A DNA stretch of 64,000 nucleotides from Methylococcaceae bacterium (GCA_021647585.1 JAKIUK010000012.1:7801-71800), one strand, 5' to 3'; shown: positions 54,224 through 63,724, counted from the stretch's first letter. Notes: generated by a model not told the origin, from the letters alone. Program-made: numbers and translations.

Positions 54224-56071
54224 TCAATTCTTAACTTCTCTCGAGGGCGTTTTGTGAGGCCCATTCATCAATTTAACCAATGAAATTGTGTTATTCGATA
54301 ACAATGTCAATTCGGGCTTTCCAAAAATATATCCTTGCGCCATATTTATACCCATTTCTCTGAGTTTACTTATAGCTTCAGGGGTTTCAACAAACTCTGC
54401 AATTGTCTTTTTACCCAACTTTGTGGCAATTTCAGCCATCGATTTTACCAGCACTTGATCCGTCTCATCATTAATCAAATTTCGAATAAACTGGCCATCG
54501 ATTTTCACATAATCCACAGGAAAGGTTTTCAGATAATTAAAAGAACAAAAGCCAGCACCAAAATCATCTAAAGCAAATTTACAACCTAAGGCACGAATTT
54601 TAGTAATCATATTTCGAGTTTGTTCAAAATTATCAACAGCAGCAGTTTCCGTAATCTCAAATGTAATTCGATTAGCATCAACCCAGCTAAGTTCTAATTT
54701 TTCCTTTATGGTAGGTAATAAAGATTCATCTTGAAAAGCCACACTAGAAAGATTAACCGCTAATGATATATTTGACATATTTGTAGGAAGAGCGGCAAGA
54801 AAATTAATCGATTGATCTATCACCCAAAGATCAATTTTATGAATCAACCCCATACGTTCGGCAACAGGAATGAAGTCTGCAGGACTAACAACTTCATTTT
54901 CTAATCCTTTCATCCTGATTAATACTTCATAATGAGAAATATTTCCATCCGTCAGGTCAACAACTGGCTGAAAAACCAGAAAAAACTTGTTTTCTAATAG
55001 CGCTTTTCTAATTAATGGTACCCAGAAGACATCTCTATTTCTTTCTTGTACTTTAATATCTTTTTCATTGTATTCCCAAACCAGATTACGTCCTTTCTCT
55101 TTAGCCATGTTACAGGCTTGACGTGCACGGGTGATTAACTCACTCGGGTGATAAACTGCTTTTTTTGTATTAAGTGCTGATATACCCACCGAGAGTGAGA
55201 TGCTGTAGCATACATCCCCGATAAAAAACCTAGATTCATATACTGCTTTTCTGATTTTCTCAGCAAACTGTTTAACATCTTTGCTGGTTTTGTTTTCTAG
55301 AAACAGACAAAATTCATCCGAACCGATACGGGCAAATAAATTTTCTTTGTCTGCCAGTTTCCGAATGATTGAAACCACATCAACCAACAGCCTATCACCA
55401 ATATCAAAGCCTTCAAGCTCATTAATTAAGCTAAATCGATCAATATCTATGAATAATAAAGCTCCATTTTGATGTAGCATGTTACTTCGTTTAAGAATCA
55501 AACGTAATTGGCGTTCAAAATTTTGCCGGTTTAACAGACTTGTCAGTTCATCATGTACAACTAAATATTTCAATTTAGCATCTACAATTTTCCTTTCAGC
55601 CAACTCATTAATTAGCCTCTCTTCCTGCTTATGCAGGAGAAAACGCTCATGTCTCATTATCAACTGAAAAGAAATAACAAGCAGTAACTCTGAAAAGTTC
55701 ACTGGCTGGCTCATGAAATGAATCAAATTGTTTACATGATAATTATCATTTTGCGCATGAATTAAACCATTTTTATTACTCGAATTAAAAACAATAAACG
55801 GAATATCGTAACCGTCCTCATTTTTTGATAATGTCAGACACATCTCGTTGACTTGGCATTGAGGTAATTCTTCATTCACAATGATCAAACCAATTTGTTC
55901 GGGCTCATTGTAAAGAGGTCTCAAAATCTCATAGATTTTGCAGCCGTCTTCAGCAATTCTAATATTGACCAGCCCATGCTCACTCAGGTACAAACTGATT
56001 TCTGCTGCTATCCGTTTATCATGTTCCCCAATAATTATAATTTTTTCTTTTACATCTTCACCAATAATCAT
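54224..56071 (-). CDS. Receiver-like, GGDEF-EAL protein with altered catalytic motifs
   Basis: About 615 residues from the ATG at 56071. Residues about 10-130 resemble a response-regulator fold, but the phosphoacceptor region (LIIVNEELPQ) lacks the usual Asp; then GGDEF and EAL domains. The cyclase motif reads RIGSDEF, and the EAL motif reads YEVLIRMKG instead of EAL. The later DDFGAGFCSFNYLK and KIDGQFI segments are intact. GSDEF variants can be active; EVL is accepted in some phosphodiesterases. Either low activity or a binding role is possible. It is divergent from the HDOD gene. Confidence 0.88.
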   Translation of the reverse strand: MIIGEDVKEKIIIIGEHDKRIAAEISLYLSEHGLVNIRIAEDGCKIYEILRPLYNEPEQIGLIIVNEELPQCQVNEMCLTLSKNEDGYDIPFIVFNSSNKNGLIHAQNDNYHVNNLIHFMSQPVNFSELLLVISFQLIMRHERFLLHKQEERLINELAERKIVDAKLKYLVVHDELTSLLNRQNFERQLRLILKRSNMLHQNGALLFIDIDRFSLINELEGFDIGDRLLVDVVSIIRKLADKENLFARIGSDEFCLFLENKTSKDVKQFAEKIRKAVYESRFFIGDVCYSISLSVGISALNTKKAVYHPSELITRARQACNMAKEKGRNLVWEYNEKDIKVQERNRDVFWVPLIRKALLENKFFLVFQPVVDLTDGNISHYEVLIRMKGLENEVVSPADFIPVAERMGLIHKIDLWVIDQSINFLAALPTNMSNISLAVNLSSVAFQDESLLPTIKEKLELSWVDANRITFEITETAAVDNFEQTRNMITKIRALGCKFALDDFGAGFCSFNYLKTFPVDYVKIDGQFIRNLINDETDQVLVKSMAEIATKLGKKTIAEFVETPEAISKLREMGINMAQGYIFGKPELTLLSNNTISLVKLMNGPHKTPSREVKN

Positions 56072-56230
56072 ATAGCCAACCAAGCTTACATTACATTGTT
56101 TTATTCAAAAAAACATTTTGACGAAAAGAACAGCCTTGTAGTTACATATAATAACGTCTACAGTTAAACACATCAGTAATATTCTAGAATTGCCATATAA
56201 CTATAGACTTTTTATTAATTTTTGGTAGCT

Positions 56231-57079
56231 ATGCATCATATTTCAGCAGAAGAATTATCAATTTCCGATCTATTTAAAGGCGATTTTCATCTTGCATCGC
56301 CTCCCAATATCTACTTTGAATTAAAAAAGATATTAGATAACCCTCACAAATCATTAATTGATGCCGCATGGGTCATCGAAAAAGATCCTGCATTATCTAT
56401 AAGACTATTAAAAATTGTTAATAGTGCTTATTATGGCTTTCCTTCAAAAATAGTTTCAATTGACAGAGCAATATCAATCATAGGTATTACAGAAATACAA
56501 ATACTAACCCTCAGCACCATAGTCATTGACAGGTTTTCAGATTTACCTGGAGATCTAATGTCTATGCATGATTTTTGGGCAACAAGCCTACGCTGCGCAT
56601 TAATTGCACATAATATTGATCAACATCTGGATAACGACTTTGCTGATGACGCTTTTATTTGTGGCCTACTGCATAACATAGGTCAACTGGTTTTTTTTCG
56701 TCGTATTCCAGAATTAGCCAAAGAAGTCAGCTTGATAGTCCAGGCACTGGACAACCCGACAGATGTTGATGAAATCAATACTGAGCGTAGTATCATCGGC
56801 TTTGATCATTATAAAGCAGGTGCCGAACTAACAAAGCTGTGGAAATTACCCTCTATTATTACTGAAAGTTTAAGATTACACCCATACCCTGATAACGCCG
56901 AAACTTACCACAAAATTGCATCCATCATACGATTGGCAGATAGTTACAGTAAAATTGACTTAGCTTATTATGACACAGTGGTAACTGGTTTAGAGATTTC
57001 ACCAACAGATTTGAGTACTATCATCGACAAATCCTATGATGAATTTGAAGAAATTTTTAAAGTTTTTTACCCGGAATAA
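56231..57079 (+). CDS. HDOD domain signalling protein
   Basis: About 282 residues from the ATG at 56231; a TTG three codons upstream is also possible. One HDOD domain spans most of the protein, with the segment DPALSIRLLKIVNSAYYGFP and LHNIGQLVFF. HDOD proteins resemble HD phosphohydrolases but usually lack the metal-binding pair, and often work with cyclic-di-GMP proteins such as its divergent neighbour. Confidence 0.88.
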   Translation: MHHISAEELSISDLFKGDFHLASPPNIYFELKKILDNPHKSLIDAAWVIEKDPALSIRLLKIVNSAYYGFPSKIVSIDRAISIIGITEIQILTLSTIVIDRFSDLPGDLMSMHDFWATSLRCALIAHNIDQHLDNDFADDAFICGLLHNIGQLVFFRRIPELAKEVSLIVQALDNPTDVDEINTERSIIGFDHYKAGAELTKLWKLPSIITESLRLHPYPDNAETYHKIASIIRLADSYSKIDLAYYDTVVTGLEISPTDLSTIIDKSYDEFEEIFKVFYPE

Positions 57080-57108
57080 ATAGAAACACTATCCTCCTAA
57101 GGTGCTCC

Positions 57109-58101
57109 TTATACTTCCAATACTATTTTCCCCATGGCATGGCCCAGTTCTATTTTATTGTGCGCCAAAACCGCTTGTTGCAATAAAAAAACATCTGAAA
57201 TATGTACTTTTAAAACACCTTCATCTATCCATTTAGCACAACACTTCAGAATATCCACATGATGATCTCTTGCACTATCTAATCCCTTAAGTATTGGCGT
57301 TAACATAAGTTCGAAACCCAGCAAAAGATTTTTCATTCTGGCTTCCGCTAAAAGCGGGGTACCTGGATCCAGCAAAGTTATTAATCTACCGAAATAAGCT
57401 GTTGCTAAAATGCTGTCTTTAAACACATCACCCCCTACAGTATCAAGCACTAGATTTGCACCTTTGCCTTCAGTAAGATGATTAACCTTATCAATAAAGC
57501 CGTTCTCTGAATAAATAATCGTATGATCTGCACCTAAAGACCTTGCAAACGCAGATTTTTCTTCCGAACTCACTGTAGCTATCACCTTAGCGCCTTTCAA
57601 TTTTGCTAACTGTATAGCAACATGCCCAACCCCACCTGCACCGGCATGAATCAAAACTGTCTGCGCAGATTGTAAGTCACCTTTATTAAATAGAGCTCCC
57701 CAAGCCGTAATTAAAATCAAAGGCATGGCAGCTGCTTCTATAAAAGTACTGTTATTTGGCTTTAATGCTATCCAGCGACTATCAATTACAGTGTATTCGG
57801 CATAACACCCCTGTTCTTTTCCTAATCCACCATGACAGAACCAGACTTCATCACCTATTTGATATTCATTGACCGCATCGCCAACAGAAACAATTTCTCC
57901 TGCTCCATCACAACCTAGGACAACGGGTAAAGGGTGCTGATAGAAGGTGCCATTTTTACGTATTTTGGTATCAATGGGATTGATACCTGCAGCCATTATC
58001 TTAATTTTTACATGACTGGGTTTAGTTATTTCGGGTTCTGCAATGTCAGAATATTGCAATACATCTGATGTCCCTTTAGCTGTCATTAAAATAGCTTTCA
58101 T
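57109..58101 (-). CDS. Zinc-type alcohol dehydrogenase/quinone oxidoreductase family protein
   Basis: A 330-residue MDR-superfamily protein. The N-terminal GroES-like domain has GINPIDTKIRKNGTF and LGCDGAGEIVSVG, and the nucleotide-binding part has HAGAGGVGHVAIQLAKLKGAKV for NADPH. The structural zinc Cys cluster is absent, so it is of the quinone oxidoreductase type. It lies 4 bases after the nspC-like gene, so the two are probably cotranscribed. The substrate is unknown. Confidence 0.85.
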   Translation of the reverse strand: MKAILMTAKGTSDVLQYSDIAEPEITKPSHVKIKIMAAGINPIDTKIRKNGTFYQHPLPVVLGCDGAGEIVSVGDAVNEYQIGDEVWFCHGGLGKEQGCYAEYTVIDSRWIALKPNNSTFIEAAAMPLILITAWGALFNKGDLQSAQTVLIHAGAGGVGHVAIQLAKLKGAKVIATVSSEEKSAFARSLGADHTIIYSENGFIDKVNHLTEGKGANLVLDTVGGDVFKDSILATAYFGRLITLLDPGTPLLAEARMKNLLLGFELMLTPILKGLDSARDHHVDILKCCAKWIDEGVLKVHISDVFLLQQAVLAHNKIELGHAMGKIVLEV

Positions 58102-58105
58102 TTAT

Positions 58106-59239
58106 CTAAGTCCATTGTTCACGGTAATTCAGGTAATTGTTCTGTTTAATCAATTTTAAATTATTTTCTGTATCAATTTTATAAATATCAGGTAAATTAT
58201 AGCCATTAAATCGATTGGCTTTAATCAGACTATAGGCCCCAACATTAGGAAAAACCAGCCTATCACCTAACTTGGGCATACTTTCAAACTGATACTCACC
58301 AAATAAGTCGCCTGCTAAACAGCTTGAACCTACCAAAAGACATGAATACTTACCCTCCCCATTTGCTTCCAGCAATTCTGGCTTTCTCTGATATTCAAAA
58401 ATTTCAGGATTGTGATTGACCGATGTGTCTAATACCACAATTGTTTTCCCATCACTGGTAAAACAATCTATCACGGATGTTACCAGATAACCCGCATCGC
58501 CTACTATGGCCTTACCCGGTTCAATATATACCTCAAGGTCGTATGCTACTTTTAATTGTTTAACTAAATCAATAAAAGGTTGATGGTTCTGTATTTGACT
58601 ATAAAGATACCCTCCACCCAAATTCAACCATTTCAATTGGGACAGTTTATCTCCCAGTTTATGTTTGAGCAGGGCAACAGTCTCTACCAAGGGTATATAA
58701 TCCGTAGTAGAAAAAACAGTGTGAAAATGAAGACCTTCTATTTTATCCATTATTGAACCCAGAGAGTCAATATCAATACCTAATTTTGAATAGAGTCGGC
58801 AAGGATCAAAACGTGAATCGTTTGTAAAAGAAAGCTTAGGATTTAGCCTTAAACCCACTGCACATCGATTGGTAGCAAAACCAGCCAACCGTTGATATTG
58901 GCAAATTGAATTAAAACTGATATGTGAACAGAGTTCAATGACCTGGTTAAATTCATCATCCCTGAGTCCGGGTGTGGAGATATGTATATGTCCTGTATCT
59001 CCTAAAATTTCTTTAGCTAATCGTGCCTCAAATAATGAGCTGACTGACAAACCATCCAGATATTTTTTTGCAAGTTTCAAAACCATTCCAAAAGGCAAGG
59101 CTTTCATTGAATATAGAACCTGACAACCCGACTGTCTTTTTAGCTCGACTAGGTCTGATAAGTTTTTAATCAACCTGTTTTCATCAATAACAAAGGCTGG
59201 GGTTGAATCCAGATTAGCTTTTTCTATAGTTAAGTCCAT
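58106..59239 (-). CDS. nspC: Carboxynorspermidine decarboxylase (probable)
   Basis: A 377-residue PLP enzyme of the alanine racemase-fold type. The PLP Lys is K46 in YSMKALPFG; ISFNSICQYQRL, GLRLNPKLS and the C-terminal VGSSCLAGDLFG segment with its reactive Cys are typical of NspC. It would decarboxylate carboxy(nor)spermidine in polyamine synthesis. The usual partner carboxynorspermidine dehydrogenase is not adjacent; an MDR oxidoreductase follows instead. Diaminopimelate or ornithine-type decarboxylase relatives are the main alternative. Confidence 0.8.
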   Translation of the reverse strand: MDLTIEKANLDSTPAFVIDENRLIKNLSDLVELKRQSGCQVLYSMKALPFGMVLKLAKKYLDGLSVSSLFEARLAKEILGDTGHIHISTPGLRDDEFNQVIELCSHISFNSICQYQRLAGFATNRCAVGLRLNPKLSFTNDSRFDPCRLYSKLGIDIDSLGSIMDKIEGLHFHTVFSTTDYIPLVETVALLKHKLGDKLSQLKWLNLGGGYLYSQIQNHQPFIDLVKQLKVAYDLEVYIEPGKAIVGDAGYLVTSVIDCFTSDGKTIVVLDTSVNHNPEIFEYQRKPELLEANGEGKYSCLLVGSSCLAGDLFGEYQFESMPKLGDRLVFPNVGAYSLIKANRFNGYNLPDIYKIDTENNLKLIKQNNYLNYREQWT

Positions 59240-59249
59240 TTTTTTAGGT

Positions 59250-59396
59250 GGTTTGATGGAATAAAGTTACCAAGATTGCGAAGAATATTTGTTTCTGATT
59301 AAACTATCTCAAGAGGCGCATAGTTATTCTACGCAACGATTGAGATCGTTTAGTTAGGAATAAAAAGACAAGTAAGGTTGGTAACTTTTTTTCGTC
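59250..59396. repeat. Palindromic repeat family B, copy 4
   Basis: Arms ATAAAGTTACCAAGATTG on the left and, complemented, AAAAGTTACCAACCTTAC on the right surround the core GGCGCATAGTTATTCTAC and AACGATTGAGA shared with copy 3. The right end overlaps the stop codon of the 5-formyltetrahydrofolate cyclo-ligase gene. Confidence 0.75.
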
Positions 59397-59988
59397 AACC
59401 CGCCTTAGAGCTATAACAGTTTTTCTCAGTTAGGATAAAATTCATATACACATCATGCTTTTCCATTATAACGTTGTCACACAATTGTGATTCAAAACAA
59501 ACAGCTGTTAATTCTGTATCAGCCCGAACATTCTGTAACAACCTATCATAATAGCCAGCACCATTTCCTAGCCGCCCGCCCTTTTTATCAAAGGCAACAC
59601 CTGGAACCATGATCAAATCAAGTTCTTGGGGTAACACTTCTTTTCCAAACTCCCCCCACCTTATTTTTGGAGGCTCTAAAATGCCCCATGTTCCTGGAAT
59701 TAATTCAGCCAAATCTTCAAGCAACCATAAACCCAGTTTATTTCGTCCTCCACAATCAGTCGTACAATAAGGAATCACAATTCTTTTTGAGCTATCAATC
59801 TCAGCATATAACGCATTTAAAGTCCTGACTTCTGAACGACAATGTATATACCACATAACAGTCGTTGCCTGCTGATAGGTATATTTTGCAATAAATTTAT
59901 TACATATTATTTGACTCAGCTTTTCTTTATCTGGCTGGGCATTTCTGGCATCATAGGCAGTACGCCGTTGCTGTATTTTTTCTAACAT
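59395..59988 (-). CDS. 5-formyltetrahydrofolate cyclo-ligase
   Basis: About 197 residues from the ATG at 59988 (MLEKIQQRRT). A GTG-led extension of 14 codons upstream is possible but has no clear ribosome site. Family motifs are the ATP site in the C-terminal half GRLGNGAGYYDR and the segment IMVPGVAFDKKG. It converts 5-formyl-THF to methenyl-THF. Its stop codon lies inside repeat B copy 4. Confidence 0.9.
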   Translation of the reverse strand: MLEKIQQRRTAYDARNAQPDKEKLSQIICNKFIAKYTYQQATTVMWYIHCRSEVRTLNALYAEIDSSKRIVIPYCTTDCGGRNKLGLWLLEDLAELIPGTWGILEPPKIRWGEFGKEVLPQELDLIMVPGVAFDKKGGRLGNGAGYYDRLLQNVRADTELTAVCFESQLCDNVIMEKHDVYMNFILTEKNCYSSKAG

Positions 59989-60048
59989 ATTTAAAGATAA
60001 GACAGTACCACCCCAGCACGAGAACGGCACTGGAAGTAATTAGATACC

Positions 60049-61056
60049 TTATAAAGCAGCAATTATTGCATCACCCATTTCAACTGTACCCGTTTTAGAA
60101 TCAGGATTTAAATCGGGTGTAACCTGCTTTCCCTCTCCCACAACCTTTTCCACAGCGGCTTTAATTCTATTGGCAGCATCCGTCTCACCCAAATGATGTA
60201 GCATCATGACACCTGCCATAATCACAGCGGTTGGGTTGGCAATATTTTTTCCAGCAATATCAGGCGCACTGCCATGAACTGCTTCAAACAACGCCGCGTC
60301 AGCACCAATATTAGCACCAGGAATCAAACCTAAACCACCCACTAAGCCTGCTGTTAGATCAGACAAAATATCACCAAACATATTAGTCGTTACCACCACA
60401 TCAAACTGTTGTGGGTTCATAACCATATGCATACAAGTTGCATCAACAATCATCTCTTCAAATTCGATCTCAGGATACCTTTCGGCTACTTCTCTTGCAG
60501 TATCTAAAAACAAACCTGAGGTGTACTTTAAAATATTTGCTTTATGACATGCTGTTACTTTTTTTCGCCCATTTTCTTTAGCATATTTAAAAGCATATTC
60601 CATAATACGCTCAGAGCCTTCTTTGGTAATAACAGCCAAACTTTCGGCAACATCTTTCTGTCGGGTTAAATAATGTTCAAGTCCTAAATATAAACCTTCG
60701 GTGTTTTCTCTCACCACCACAATATCTACATTTTCGTATCGAGTTTGTGCTCCTTTCCATGTTTTAGCCGGACGTACATTGGCATACAAATCATATTTCT
60801 GCCGCAATGCCACATTTATACTTCTAAACCCACCTCCAACAGGTGTAGTTAACGGCCCTTTATAGGCAACTCTGTTTTTATCAATAGAAGCCAATGTTTC
60901 ATCAGGAATGGGCGTCCCGTGCTTATCAAAGGCTGCCATACCTGCATCAGCCTCTTCCCAGTTAATTTTTACGCCAGTTGCATCAATAATTTTGACAGCC
61001 ACCTCCATTATAGAAGGACCAATACCATCACCTTTAATCAATGTAACATTATGCAT
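60049..61056 (-). CDS. Isocitrate dehydrogenase, NAD-type
   Basis: About 335 residues from the ATG at 61056 (MHNVTLIKGDGIGP), chosen because GGAGAA lies 7 bases before it; a TTG farther up would use that site as codons. Motifs are GDGIGPSIMEVA, the substrate loop GGGFRSINVALRQKYDLYANVRP, the catalytic region VVRENTEGLY, and HGSAPDIAGKNIANP for NAD. The short monomer and NVALRQ loop favour NAD-isocitrate dehydrogenase over isopropylmalate dehydrogenase. It is divergent from mtdB across 140 bases. Confidence 0.88.
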   Translation of the reverse strand: MHNVTLIKGDGIGPSIMEVAVKIIDATGVKINWEEADAGMAAFDKHGTPIPDETLASIDKNRVAYKGPLTTPVGGGFRSINVALRQKYDLYANVRPAKTWKGAQTRYENVDIVVVRENTEGLYLGLEHYLTRQKDVAESLAVITKEGSERIMEYAFKYAKENGRKKVTACHKANILKYTSGLFLDTAREVAERYPEIEFEEMIVDATCMHMVMNPQQFDVVVTTNMFGDILSDLTAGLVGGLGLIPGANIGADAALFEAVHGSAPDIAGKNIANPTAVIMAGVMMLHHLGETDAANRIKAAVEKVVGEGKQVTPDLNPDSKTGTVEMGDAIIAAL

Positions 61057-61111
61057 TATCAAATTCTCCAACGAGTAAAATAGTGTGAATAATACACAAA
61101 TTAACTTTTTT

Positions 61112-61141
61112 TTGCTGGACTCAATACCCTAAAACTATAAT
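61112..61141 (+). promoter_or_regulatory. Predicted sigma-70 promoter for the mtdB pair
   Basis: TTGCTG (61112-61117) and TATAAT (61136-61141) are 18 bases apart. Transcription would start near 61148, inside the inverted repeat that follows. Confidence 0.6.
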
Positions 61142-61174
61142 CTTGCCAATAATTCTTTTATAATTATTGGCAAG
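61142..61174. promoter_or_regulatory. 13-bp perfect inverted repeat at the mtdB transcription start
   Basis: CTTGCCAATAATT (61142-61154) and AATTATTGGCAAG (61162-61174) are exact complements with a 7-base spacer. The repeat begins directly after the -10 box and ends 22 bases before the mtdB start, so it may be an operator overlapping the start site. Confidence 0.6.
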
Positions 61175-61196
61175 CACACTTACTCTAGAGATAATC

Positions 61197-62105
61197 ATGG
61201 AAAAAACATTCATCTTACATATGCTAACCACAGCCAAAAACTTAAGTCCATTTGATGTAAATATGGCAATGGATGCAGGATGGGTAGCAGCAATACCCTA
61301 TACCAATGTAGAACCAAGTGAAGTAAAAGGGTTAATTCAAGATGTTATTTTTTCTCGCAGTCCTAAGGGCCTTAAAAATACGGGAATATTTATCGGAGGC
61401 AGAGATACCAAGCAAGCCAGGGATATGCTAAAAAACGCAAAGAATGCTATGTTTTCTCCTTTCGAAGTTTCTGTTTTTGCCGACCCGAGCGGGGCTTTTA
61501 CTACTGCGGCAGGCATGGTGGCTTGCGTTGAAAAAGAACTGGAAACAAAATTCAATACTACACTTGAAGGCAAAAATTTGCTTGCTCTGGGTGGTACAGG
61601 TCCGGTTGGACAAGCTGCAGCAGTTCTAGCATCTCAGGCAGGGGCAAATGTCAGAATTATTGGCCGGCAACTGGATAAGACACTACGTATAGCAGAACTT
61701 TGTAATGATGAGTTTGGTGAAGGAAAAATCGCCATAGAAGCAGGAGTTGATGCGGACAAAGCTGAATATATAAAAACTACCGACATTGTATTTGCAACAG
61801 GTGCAGCGGGAATAGAACTACTCAGTGCTGAACATATTGCATCTGCATCGCAACTTAAAGTGGCAGCAGACATTAATGCAGTTCCCCCTTCTGGTATTGT
61901 GGGTCTTGATGCTTTTGATAACGGTAAAGAACTGCAAGGCAGTACAAGCGGAGCAGTAGGTTTAGGCGCCTTAGCAATTGGTAATATTAAATATCAAACA
62001 CAAAGTCGCTTGTTAAAGGAGATGATTGAAAGCGAGCAACCCATTTTTATTCATTTTGAACATGCATTTGAAGTAGCTCGACAAATAATTAATTTATCCA
62101 AATAA
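61197..62105 (+). CDS. mtdB: Methylene-tetrahydromethanopterin dehydrogenase, first copy
   Basis: About 302 residues from the ATG at 61197 (MEKTFILHML). MtdB features are LSPFDVNMAMDAG, IFSRSPKG, TGIFIGGRD, SVFADPSGAFTTAA, the dinucleotide loop GGTGPVG at 132-138 and DINAVPPSGIVG. It oxidises methylene-H4MPT to methenyl-H4MPT in formaldehyde oxidation. After the loop comes NVRIIGRQLDK (151-161), where Arg and Lys resemble MtdA and would suit the 2'-phosphate of NADP. It is 9 bases before a paralogue. Confidence 0.88.
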   Translation: MEKTFILHMLTTAKNLSPFDVNMAMDAGWVAAIPYTNVEPSEVKGLIQDVIFSRSPKGLKNTGIFIGGRDTKQARDMLKNAKNAMFSPFEVSVFADPSGAFTTAAGMVACVEKELETKFNTTLEGKNLLALGGTGPVGQAAAVLASQAGANVRIIGRQLDKTLRIAELCNDEFGEGKIAIEAGVDADKAEYIKTTDIVFATGAAGIELLSAEHIASASQLKVAADINAVPPSGIVGLDAFDNGKELQGSTSGAVGLGALAIGNIKYQTQSRLLKEMIESEQPIFIHFEHAFEVARQIINLSK

Positions 62106-62114
62106 GGAAGTAAT

Positions 62115-63011
62115 ATGTCCAAGCGCAGTATTCTTCATATGTTTGACCCAATGCCCAACAATAGTCCTTTCGATATCAATATGGCATTAGATACAGGCTT
62201 CGATATTTTGATGCCCTATAACAACGTCAAGCTAGAAAGTGTTCACGGCCTTACTCAAGATACTATCTTTTCGCGTAGTCCAGCTGGAATTAAACGCACC
62301 GGTATTTTTATTGGAGGAAGAGACTTAGGACTGGCTCTTGATATGATGAACAGTGCAAAACAGGCCATGGTTCCACCCTTTGAAGTATCAATACTTGCTG
62401 ACCCTAGCGGTGCTTTTACAACTGCTGCAGCCTTAGTTGCCTGTGTAGAAAAAGAACTAAAAACAAAACATGATAAACAACTAAAAGACTGTAAAGCTCT
62501 TGTTTTTGGAGGTACAGGGCCTGTTGGTATAGCAACAGGTGTTATTGCTTCACTTGCTGGAGCGACAACTGCACTGGTTGATCATATGTCTCTTGATACA
62601 GCAACTGACGCTGCCAAAGAATACAATCGTCGTTGTCACAGCAACTTAACAGGCGCCAAAGCCGGTTCTGACCAAGAAAAAGCACTACTGATAGAAGATG
62701 CTGACATTATATTTTGTACAGCAAAAGCAGGTATACAAGTATTAAGTTCTGAAGTCCTGGCTCAAGCAAAACAACTTAAGGTAGCTGGCGATGTCAATGC
62801 TGTTCCACCTGCCGGAATCGCCGGTATTCAGGCTAACGACAATGGTGTAATTCTTGATCAGCCAAAAAATGCAATAGGTATCGGTGCATTAGCTATTGGA
62901 AACATTAAATACAAATTACAACATAAACTACTGAAATTAATTCTGGAAAACGAAACCCCGGTTTATCTGGATTTTAGAGATGCCTTTATTAAAGCTCAAG
63001 AATTAGTGTAA
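62115..63011 (+). CDS. mtdB: Methylene-tetrahydromethanopterin dehydrogenase, second copy
   Basis: A 298-residue paralogue of the preceding gene, aligning without gaps through at least the first 160 residues. The start SKRSILHMFDPMPNNSPFD is closer to classical MtdB. The loop GGTGPVG is at the same place (132-138), but the next strand reads TTALVDHMSLD, with Asp and no Arg, which points to NAD rather than NADP. It shares SILADPSGAFTTAA and DVNAVPPAGIAG. The GGAAGT site lies in the gap after the first copy, so the two are one operon. Confidence 0.9.
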   Translation: MSKRSILHMFDPMPNNSPFDINMALDTGFDILMPYNNVKLESVHGLTQDTIFSRSPAGIKRTGIFIGGRDLGLALDMMNSAKQAMVPPFEVSILADPSGAFTTAAALVACVEKELKTKHDKQLKDCKALVFGGTGPVGIATGVIASLAGATTALVDHMSLDTATDAAKEYNRRCHSNLTGAKAGSDQEKALLIEDADIIFCTAKAGIQVLSSEVLAQAKQLKVAGDVNAVPPAGIAGIQANDNGVILDQPKNAIGIGALAIGNIKYKLQHKLLKLILENETPVYLDFRDAFIKAQELV

Positions 63012-63082
63012 GACGACTGAGATAAATAGCCTATTTACAATGGTGTGATGGGTTTTTGTTAATCTTCAGAGCTGTTGCTGGG

Positions 63083-63724
63083 CTAAATCAAACCGCTGTC
63101 AATATGATTAAATTTTACCGCCATGCGAGTCAACTCCACATCATTTTTTACTTTTAATTTATCATACAAGCGATATCGATAAGTGTTCACTGTTTTATCA
63201 CTTAAGACCAATAATTCTGACATTTCTTTAATGCTTTTTCCTTGCAATATCAAATTAACCACTTCAGATTCTCTTTGCGAAAGCTTCGAAAAAGGGGATC
63301 CTTCTCCTGGGAGATTCTGAAAGGCTAAATTATTCGCCACCTCTGAACATAAATATCGTTTGCCATTAATTACCGTTCGAATTGCACTTACCATTTCATC
63401 TACTGTTGAACCCTTTGAAATAAACCCCGATGCACCTAACTTTAACAACTGCTGAGGAATAGGCCCATCATTATGTACAGATAAAGCAATGATTTTCATA
63501 TCAGGATACCGCTGCAATACCCTACGGCATGCTTCTACCCCCCCAATTCCAGGCATATTAACATCCATCAAAATAACATCTGGTAAACTTTGTTCTAGAA
63601 TATCAAGTACATTTTCTCCGCAATTAGCAGTAGCTACGACAGCGATATCATCATGTCCAGCAAGTAATGATTCAATACCTGTCCTTACTAATTCGTGATC
63701 ATCAACTAATAAAACTTTAATCAT
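63083..63724 (-). CDS. GacA/UvrY-like response regulator
   Basis: A 213-residue NarL/FixJ-type regulator. The receiver has acidic D8-D9, phosphoacceptor D54 in LMDVNMPG, and the switch Ser in LSVH; the LuxR helix-turn-helix is at about 145-205 with SQRESEVVNLILQGKSIKEM. Close similarity to UvrY/GacA (VLLVDDHELVRTGI, SDKTVNTYRYRLYDKLK) suggests control of Csr-type small RNAs and carbon metabolism. No sensor kinase, uvrC or csrA follows within the window. It is convergent with the mtdB pair. Confidence 0.9.
   Translation of the reverse strand: MIKVLLVDDHELVRTGIESLLAGHDDIAVVATANCGENVLDILEQSLPDVILMDVNMPGIGGVEACRRVLQRYPDMKIIALSVHNDGPIPQQLLKLGASGFISKGSTVDEMVSAIRTVINGKRYLCSEVANNLAFQNLPGEGSPFSKLSQRESEVVNLILQGKSIKEMSELLVLSDKTVNTYRYRLYDKLKVKNDVELTRMAVKFNHIDSGLI

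Noticed and set aside
59989..60048. 6S RNA next to the 5-formyl-THF cyclo-ligase gene
   Set aside because: In many gammaproteobacteria ssrS precedes this gene, but only about 60 bases separate it from isocitrate dehydrogenase here.
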